From Ectothiorhodospira marina (GTDB lineage Bacteria; Pseudomonadota; Gammaproteobacteria; Ectothiorhodospirales; Ectothiorhodospiraceae): a DNA stretch of 64,000 nt. This document shows positions 58,557-64,000 of this stretch, in pieces. Numbering within the stretch: the stretch's first letter is position 1; every line of letters begins with the position of its first letter. The translations under genes and the position numbers were made by a program. The stretch is taken from assembly GCF_900109495.1 (NCBI RefSeq), contig NZ_FOAA01000015.1, forward strand, positions 21,381-85,380, given 5' to 3'. The notes beneath the pieces were generated by a model. It was given only the letters and a program-made list of their open reading frames with translations. It was not told where the DNA came from and did not search any database.

Positions 58557-59855
58557 ATGAACTGCAATCAATGTGAACAGACCTTCCGGCAGACCGCCTG
58601 CGTGACCTCCCCCGGGACCTGTGGCAAGGATGAGGACATGCACTCCCTGCAGGAATTGCTGCTGTATGGCCTCAAGGGCATGGCGGCCTACGCGCATCAT
58701 GCGCGCCGGCTGGGGCAGTCCGATCCCGAGGTGGCCGCGTTCATGGAGGAGGCCCTGTTCGCCACCATGACCAATGTGAACTTCGACATGGAGTCCCTGC
58801 TGGAGCTGTGCCTGCGCTGCGGGCAGGTGAATCTGAAGGTGATGGAGATGCTGGACCGTGGGCATGTGGAGACCTTCGGTCAGCCCGCACCCGCGACCGT
58901 GAAGGAAGGCACCCAAGCGGGCCCGGGTATCCTGGTGACCGGGCACGACCTGCTGGACCTGTGGGATCTGCTCAAGCAGGTGGAGGGGACGGATATCAAT
59001 GTCTACACCCACGGGGAAATGCTGCCGGCCCACATGTACCCCAAGCTGCACAACCACCCGAACCTGGCCGGTCATTTCGGTGGTGCCTGGCAGATGCAGA
59101 AGCGGGAGTTCGAGCAGTTCCCGGGACCCGTGCTGGCCACCACCAACTGCGTGCTCATCCCGCCGGAGAGCTACCGCGACCGCCTGTTCACCACGCGTGC
59201 CACCGCAGTACCTCAGGGGCAGCGGATCACCGACGAGGACTTCTCTGTCGTGATCGAGGCGGCACGTCGTTGTGAGTCCTGTGTCGACCAGCCCAAGGGC
59301 GAATCCACCGTGGGCTTCCACCACAGCGTGCTGCTGTCCCATGCCGAAACCCTGGTGGAGGCCGTCAAGGCCGGCAAGATCAGTCGGTTCTTCGTCATCG
59401 GTGGTTGCGACGGCGCGGCCAAGGGTCGCAACTACTTCAGCGATTTCGCTGCCGCCACGCCCGACGACAGCTTCATCCTCACCCTGGGCTGCGGCAAGTA
59501 CCGCATCCGCGACCACGAATACGGCGAGCACCTGGGATTCCCCCGTCTGCTGGATATGGGGCAATGCAACGATGCCTATGGGGCCATCCGCGTGGCCATC
59601 GCCCTGGCCGAGGCATTTGAGTGCGAGGTGAATGAACTGCCCCTGAGCCTGGTGATCAGCTGGTTCGAGCAAAAGGCCGTGGCGGTATTTCTCACTCTGC
59701 TGAGCCTGAATGTGAAGGGCATCACCCTGGGGCCGAATCCGCCGGCCTTTGTCTCACCGAATGTTTTCGCGTTGCTCCAGGCACGTTACGACCTGAAACT
59801 GACCGGGAGCGATCCCCAGGGAGACGCGGCTTGCACCGTAGCCGCGAGCTGTTGA
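58557..59855 (+). CDS. hcp: Short-form hybrid-cluster protein (Hcp)
   Basis: Hybrid-cluster proteins reduce hydroxylamine and NO-related species. The 432-residue product has the N-terminal cysteine motif CNQCEQTFRQTACVTSPGTC for a [4Fe-4S] cluster, then cluster-ligand regions NVYTHGEMLPAHMYPKLHNH, TNCVLIPP, LGCGKYRIRD, MGQCNDAYGA and WFEQKAVAVFL. It lacks about 110 residues after the N-terminal motif relative to the 540-residue forms, as in the class III Hcp group. GGAG lies seven bases upstream. A divergent hydrogenase may supply or share electron carriers. Confidence 0.9.
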   Translation: MNCNQCEQTFRQTACVTSPGTCGKDEDMHSLQELLLYGLKGMAAYAHHARRLGQSDPEVAAFMEEALFATMTNVNFDMESLLELCLRCGQVNLKVMEMLDRGHVETFGQPAPATVKEGTQAGPGILVTGHDLLDLWDLLKQVEGTDINVYTHGEMLPAHMYPKLHNHPNLAGHFGGAWQMQKREFEQFPGPVLATTNCVLIPPESYRDRLFTTRATAVPQGQRITDEDFSVVIEAARRCESCVDQPKGESTVGFHHSVLLSHAETLVEAVKAGKISRFFVIGGCDGAAKGRNYFSDFAAATPDDSFILTLGCGKYRIRDHEYGEHLGFPRLLDMGQCNDAYGAIRVAIALAEAFECEVNELPLSLVISWFEQKAVAVFLTLLSLNVKGITLGPNPPAFVSPNVFALLQARYDLKLTGSDPQGDAACTVAASC

Positions 59856-59979
59856 TGCCGCGCTCCCCATGGTTGACAGTCAGACGACTTGAGCAATCCC
59901 TTTGAAAAGCGAACCATGGGAACCTGAGGGGCCTTTCGATCCGCCGGACGAGAGGCATTGATGATGCGAGGGGGTTCAT

Positions 59980-62334
59980 ATGGTCGGGATCAGGGCGGGT
60001 TGGACGGGTTCATTGGCTGCGGGTCTTCTACTGGCGGCAGGACTGGCGTCCACGCAAGAAATCACCCAGGGTCGTTACCAGGTCCTGGAGTTGGAGGGGG
60101 ATCTGGAATGGGCATCGGGCCCGCCGGAACTGATCTCCATGGAATCCCGGGAGCAGGTGACCGTCCGGGCCCTGAGGGCCTTCGGTCGACTCCCCGAGGC
60201 GTATTCCCGTCTCGCCCTGGAGCTGCGTGGGCAGGGGGTGGACCTGTTCTCCGCCGGCCCGGCAGAGGTGCGCGACCTGCTGACAAGGGCCCGTTCCGGT
60301 GATCTGAACGTGGATCCCGGCATGCTGGAGGGCCTGCTGGCCCTGCTGGAGGATCGGGATTACCTGGACTGGGCGCCCTTGAGTCCCGGAGACACGGTGA
60401 CCCTGACGGATCAGACCCCTTTCCGGGGCCAGGGTGAGGTGGTGCTGGAGACCGAGTCCGGGGAGCGTCAACGATTCGCCACCCGGGAGGATGATCGTCC
60501 GGGTCTCCAGGAGGCACCGGCCGATGCGCTCGTATTGCCTGAACCCGTGGAGCAATGGTGGGCTCAGTGGAACCAGCGGCTTGAAGCGCTGCAGGGGCCA
60601 CTGGCGTTTGATGCCCCGCCGGAACTGGTGCCGTTGGGCGATGGACGTTTCCAGACCCGCCTGGCTTCCGTGGCCGTGAGGGTCCCCTGGCCCAGGGAGG
60701 GTTATGACGATTCCTGGATACCCCTGGATGGCGTGGCCGTCACGGTGGGGCCGTTTGAGGATGAACGCATCCCCTTCCAGGTGAGCCTGCCGTCAGAGGC
60801 ATCGGTGGTGACTGAGGAGGGGGAACGCCTGGCCCGACTGGATCTCTCTGCCCCCCGCCTGGAGGGTCTGTGGGCGGATGATCTGGGCGTGATGCTGGAA
60901 ACCCGCTTCACGATGGGGCCTTCCGCCATGACCGTGGGTTACGGTCCATCCCCGGATGCCGAGGTGGACCACCCGCAAGATCATGGCCGTCGATTCGATG
61001 CGGAATCCCCCCGCCGCATTGCCGTGGATGGCATGGACGTGATGCTTGATCTTCAGGACTCGGGAGCAGGCCTGTTCAGCGGCCCCCTGGCAATGGAAAT
61101 CAAGGGTCTGGACATGGTCAGCATGACAGATCAGTCGATGGTGACGTTGGGCCGGTTGGCATTCAGGGTGGATTACCAGGGGATGGACCTGGCCGCCCTC
61201 GCGACGCTGAGCGAACACACCGCCACCCCCGAGCGATTGATGGAGCAGGATCCGGCAGAACTGCTGGCTGATACCCTGAAGGCGATGGGTGGATTCGAAT
61301 CGGCATTTGAATTGTCGGAGCTTCTCATCAGTGGTCCGGAAGACCATCAATCCTTCCGTCTCTCCGGGGGGCGTGCCCAGACCGGTTTCGTGCCCTCAGC
61401 CAATGATGAACTGCATCGGGATCTGTGGGCCGGTATGTCGGTGAAAGGCTGGGCCTTCGAAGACGGCAATCGGCACGAGCGGGTGCAATTCAAGGCGGGC
61501 TCGGCGGCCATGGAAGGGCGTCTGGAAGGGGTGTCCCCCAAGGCGCTGCTGCATCTGGGCATGCAATCCATGATGACCGGCGAGGTTGAAGAGGATGTGG
61601 TGCTGGGCATGGCCCGAGAAATCCTCGGCGGGCTGGCTCTGACCATGAGTCTGGATGATGCTCGGGGCGTGTTCATGGACGGCGAAGGCGAGATCCTGGA
61701 CAGCGGCGATGTGAAGAACTTCCATCTGAACCTGGGCCTGGAGGAACTGGACGGGCCCGCACCCAGCCTGCATCTGGACTATGCCCACGGCGGGGTCGCG
61801 CCGTTTGCTGCTGCCATGCCCTCATTCCCCCATGAGTTATTTCCGGGTGGGGTGGCTCTGGTCGTGAAGGCCGACGGTTTACCATCGGGCTTCCTGGCCG
61901 ATGCGGACGTGGTCGAAGGGCTGCGGACGGGGCGACTGGATCCGATGGGGGTCCTACTGGAACAGTTGGTGAATAACGCGTCGCGCCTGGATATTCCCGA
62001 GCTTGCCATTGAGTTTCCGGAGGGGCAGATCCGTGTCAGCGGTCAGGGCAGGGCACAGCAGGCGGATGAGACCGGGCCAAACCGGGTATCGGGAGAATGG
62101 GATGTGAGCATCCATCATCTGGATGCCCTGGCAGAGCCTTTGCTGGCTACGGCGAGCGAAGATGAGCGTCAGCAGATCAATGCCATGGTGGTGATGCTCA
62201 AGATGCTGGCGGAGACGCCCGAATCGGATGACCCTGGCAGCATCCATCAGTACCACATTCAGGCGGACAGTCTGGGGCAGATATGGGTCAACGGAAATGA
62301 CCTGGCTCCGTTGCTGGAGGGTCTGAATCAGTGA
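59980..62334 (+). CDS. Exported protein of unknown function (784 residues)
   Basis: No confident family assignment. A signal peptide is visible (AAGLLLAAGLASTQE, cleavage likely near residue 25). The mature part is acidic, Leu/Gly-rich, with little Cys or catalytic pattern, and a beta-rich look (alternating charged/hydrophobic residues); the C-terminal IHQYHIQADSLGQIWVNG resembles the end of DUF945/YdgA-like proteins. RBS GAGGGGG precedes ATG 59980. The last 47 bases overlap the convergent LuxR-type gene. Likely periplasmic or membrane-associated. Confidence 0.7.
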   Translation: MVGIRAGWTGSLAAGLLLAAGLASTQEITQGRYQVLELEGDLEWASGPPELISMESREQVTVRALRAFGRLPEAYSRLALELRGQGVDLFSAGPAEVRDLLTRARSGDLNVDPGMLEGLLALLEDRDYLDWAPLSPGDTVTLTDQTPFRGQGEVVLETESGERQRFATREDDRPGLQEAPADALVLPEPVEQWWAQWNQRLEALQGPLAFDAPPELVPLGDGRFQTRLASVAVRVPWPREGYDDSWIPLDGVAVTVGPFEDERIPFQVSLPSEASVVTEEGERLARLDLSAPRLEGLWADDLGVMLETRFTMGPSAMTVGYGPSPDAEVDHPQDHGRRFDAESPRRIAVDGMDVMLDLQDSGAGLFSGPLAMEIKGLDMVSMTDQSMVTLGRLAFRVDYQGMDLAALATLSEHTATPERLMEQDPAELLADTLKAMGGFESAFELSELLISGPEDHQSFRLSGGRAQTGFVPSANDELHRDLWAGMSVKGWAFEDGNRHERVQFKAGSAAMEGRLEGVSPKALLHLGMQSMMTGEVEEDVVLGMAREILGGLALTMSLDDARGVFMDGEGEILDSGDVKNFHLNLGLEELDGPAPSLHLDYAHGGVAPFAAAMPSFPHELFPGGVALVVKADGLPSGFLADADVVEGLRTGRLDPMGVLLEQLVNNASRLDIPELAIEFPEGQIRVSGQGRAQQADETGPNRVSGEWDVSIHHLDALAEPLLATASEDERQQINAMVVMLKMLAETPESDDPGSIHQYHIQADSLGQIWVNGNDLAPLLEGLNQ

Positions 62335-63613
62335 TACCGGACTGACGGACCATCTCCATCAGTTGGTGACGCCGGCATGCACCGGTCTTCAGATAGATCC
62401 GGTGCATGTAGGTCTTTACCGAGGATTCGGAAATGGCGAGGTGGGTGGCGATTTCCCGATAGGTCTTGTCATCCATGACCTGCTCCAGTACATGCTGTTC
62501 CTGTTCCGACAGGCGTTGTGCGATCCCTGGCGGGATGATTGGCGGTGGTGCGGTTTCCGGGGGATCACTTGGAGCCGATGATTCCGCTTCCCGGGTCTTG
62601 AACGGCATGTGCAGCAACAGGGCAGCCAGATTCAAGATGATCAGCGCGATGAAGATCAGTATTTCCGCAGCCCCGCCTACGCTCATGGCCAGCCATTTGC
62701 CCAGGACGATTCCCCCGCAGAGGGTACCCACGCCATAGCCGTAGGCCGTACTCACCGGATCGTGCATGAGGATTCGGGAAAGCAGGAACAGGTCCACCAG
62801 GCCGGCGGCGATCATCATGGCAAACATGGCGCCATGGATGCCCATGGCATGGGGAGAAATCTGCCAGAGTGCAAATGCGACCAGTGCGCCCAGTACGGCG
62901 GTCAGCATGGTGACGGTGGGCTGATAATGCCCCACCAGCCGGAGTCCCAGGATGGCCCCCACCCCATAGAACAGGACCTCCGTTCCCGGGAGGAGGGCCA
63001 CCTGGCCGTAGGCGGGCAGGAGCCCCCCATACATGAGTCCGCTCACCACCTGGAATAGCAGCACGAAGGGAAGATAGCGCAGCAGTAGCCCCAGTGGTGT
63101 GGCATCCCCAGTGCCAGGAGCCTCAGCCCCCTCGCGCCGAGGGAACAGGCTGAGCAACCACACCGCCAGGAGCATCAGTTTCATGGGGCCGGTCAGTGGC
63201 GATGCGATCAGCGCCAGGGCCAGAAGATTACCGCCCGCCAGGGTGGCAACCGCCGTGGTGACGGGTTGTGCGGCCCCTTTGAGGTACTGGCCAATCCTCA
63301 GCGAGACCGGGACAGCGCCCAGTCCCAGCACGACCATCCAGAGTGCCGCCACCATATCGGGTATCAGCGGCGATATCATTGTCAGCAAGCTGGTGATGAC
63401 CACGCCCGCACGGCACAGCCTCTTGACAAGGGTAGGGGGCAGGCGCCTGGCCGCATAACCCAACGCCAGCAGGCCCAGAGTGTGCGGGATGAGGAACCAG
63501 AGCATCAGGTCGGCTTCACCCAAAAGCGCCCCCGACATGGGGAATGCCGTCAGCCAGGCCACGTACGAAGCGGTGCAACCGGCCACCCACCAATCGTTTT
63601 TTGCCAGCAACAT
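62288..63613 (-). CDS. Membrane-anchored LuxR-type transcriptional regulator
   Basis: A 441-residue protein with about ten to twelve hydrophobic helices over residues 5-350 (MFS-like, for example LLFQVVSGLMYGGLLPAYGQ) and a C-terminal LuxR/GerE helix-turn-helix of about 60 residues: LSEQEQHVLEQVMDDKTYRE, ATHLAISESSVKTYMHRIYL and KTGACRRHQLMEM. It would sense a membrane or periplasmic cue and bind DNA from the cytoplasmic face. Divergent from the secreted protein gene at 63761, with direct repeats in the gap. Confidence 0.85.
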   Translation of the reverse strand: MLLAKNDWWVAGCTASYVAWLTAFPMSGALLGEADLMLWFLIPHTLGLLALGYAARRLPPTLVKRLCRAGVVITSLLTMISPLIPDMVAALWMVVLGLGAVPVSLRIGQYLKGAAQPVTTAVATLAGGNLLALALIASPLTGPMKLMLLAVWLLSLFPRREGAEAPGTGDATPLGLLLRYLPFVLLFQVVSGLMYGGLLPAYGQVALLPGTEVLFYGVGAILGLRLVGHYQPTVTMLTAVLGALVAFALWQISPHAMGIHGAMFAMMIAAGLVDLFLLSRILMHDPVSTAYGYGVGTLCGGIVLGKWLAMSVGGAAEILIFIALIILNLAALLLHMPFKTREAESSAPSDPPETAPPPIIPPGIAQRLSEQEQHVLEQVMDDKTYREIATHLAISESSVKTYMHRIYLKTGACRRHQLMEMVRQSGITDSDPPATEPGHFR

Positions 63614-63635
63614 CGCCTACTCAAATGACTGATTT

Positions 63636-63704
63636 GTCAGCAAGTCTACACCACGGTTGACACGACTCCAAAGCATGGTTGACACACTGACGACTGGTCA
63701 GCAA
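63636..63704. repeat. Direct repeats in the regulator-secreted protein gap
   Basis: GGTTGACAC occurs at 63655-63663 and 63677-63685, 22 bases apart (about two helical turns). GTCAGCAA occurs at 63636-63643 and 63697-63704, flanking the inner pair symmetrically. Such spacing suits tandem binding by a regulator. TTGACA within each copy could also be a -35, but no good -10 is 17 bases away. Confidence 0.55.
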
Positions 63705-63760
63705 CCCACCCAGGGGGGATGATGAAAGGCGTCGCCAGCGTTGCTTTCTGAGGAGTCGCC

Positions 63761-64000
63761 ATGACCATCCCGGAAGTTCTCACCGCCAGAGGCCATGCGC
63801 TGTCTGGGTGTCTGCTGTTCTTGATGCTCTCCACCCTGGGGACGGCCCAGGCCGACCTCTCCGCACTGGAGGGGACGGTGGGGCATGCTCAGTCAAGCGG
63901 GGGCTCCGCCCTGTGGGATCTGGAGGGTGACATGGGCCACACCCCGGTGGCCTCCGAGCCCCGGGATGATGGCATCCGCTGTGCGGGGGAGGGCCCGTGT
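63761..64000 (+). CDS. Start of a secreted protein, cut by the window end
   Basis: Eighty codons are open from ATG 63761 to the window end with no stop. AGGAG lies six bases upstream (63751-63755). The N-terminus is a signal peptide (GCLLFLMLSTLGTAQA) with cleavage predicted after Ala-Gln-Ala, then ADLSALEGTVGHAQSSGGSA and Gly/Asp-rich sequence with a Cys near residue 75. No family could be assigned from 80 residues. It is divergent from the membrane-bound LuxR regulator and may be its target. Confidence 0.65.
   Translation, partial: MTIPEVLTARGHALSGCLLFLMLSTLGTAQADLSALEGTVGHAQSSGGSALWDLEGDMGHTPVASEPRDDGIRCAGEGPC

Overview
This is a GC-rich chromosomal window from a gammaproteobacterium. The order mutL-miaA-hfq-hflX-hflK-hflC-DUF2065-purA ... 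rnr-rlmB-rpsF-rpsR-rplI-dnaB-alr is the gammaproteobacterial core order. NifQ, a group 3b-type NiFe hydrogenase, a hybrid-cluster protein and a SAM-II-type riboswitch suggest an anaerobic, possibly nitrogen-fixing or phototrophic purple sulfur bacterium. Chromatiales, perhaps Ectothiorhodospiraceae, is an inference from gene content, not a demonstrated assignment.

Layout. 1-17.4 kb: core information genes, interrupted by an antisense tRNA-Leu(CAG), with dnaB carrying a complete intein that has a LAGLIDADG endonuclease. 17.5-22.6 kb: an EAL/HDOD signalling protein, then metZ behind a SAM-II riboswitch with a mutually exclusive terminator, then katG behind an OxyR-like site and a good sigma70 promoter. 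22.7-29.7 kb: a molybdenum/tungsten block. It holds a TupA-like binding protein without signal peptide, divergent TSUP-permease and DUF364 genes, and modE-modA-modB-modC-nifQ. Two ModE-type operators with the same architecture head the TSUP/TupA-like divergent pair and the modE operon. 29.8-33.8 kb: a P2A-type ATPase and a GT4 glycosyltransferase. 34-37.3 kb: a decayed or acquired patch with a low-GC chemoreceptor gene, an internally deleted IS5-type transposase remnant and a frameshifted ACR3-like gene. 37.3-40.3 kb: glycerate kinase, a cluster of palindromic repeats containing a duplicated lpxH 3' end, lpxH and a periplasmic cyclophilin. 40.5-46.2 kb: cysS, folD, a possible leucine attenuator leader, leuA, a family 4 uracil-DNA glycosylase and rimI.

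46.2-53.9 kb: a large hybrid histidine kinase, then a secreted 22-residue-repeat protein, an ECF-like sigma factor, a membrane protein in the anti-sigma position and a second Arg/Glu-rich secreted protein (a probable extracytoplasmic stress module), prfC, and a DUF4160-DUF2442 pair. 53.9-59.9 kb: a leftward hydrogenase operon (Fe-S, FAD/NAD, small and large subunits, protease) divergent from hcp, with a perfect FNR-type site between them. 60-64 kb: a 784-residue exported protein of unknown function, a membrane-anchored LuxR-type regulator, and the start of a secreted protein cut by the window end.

How the parts connect: molybdate uptake feeds NifQ and, by inference, nitrogenase cofactor assembly. 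The hydrogenase and Hcp appear to be controlled by oxygen or NO through an FNR/CRP-family regulator. The sigma, repeat-protein and histidine-kinase genes suggest envelope stress sensing. All start choices, operators and promoters were read by eye, and no database search was run.
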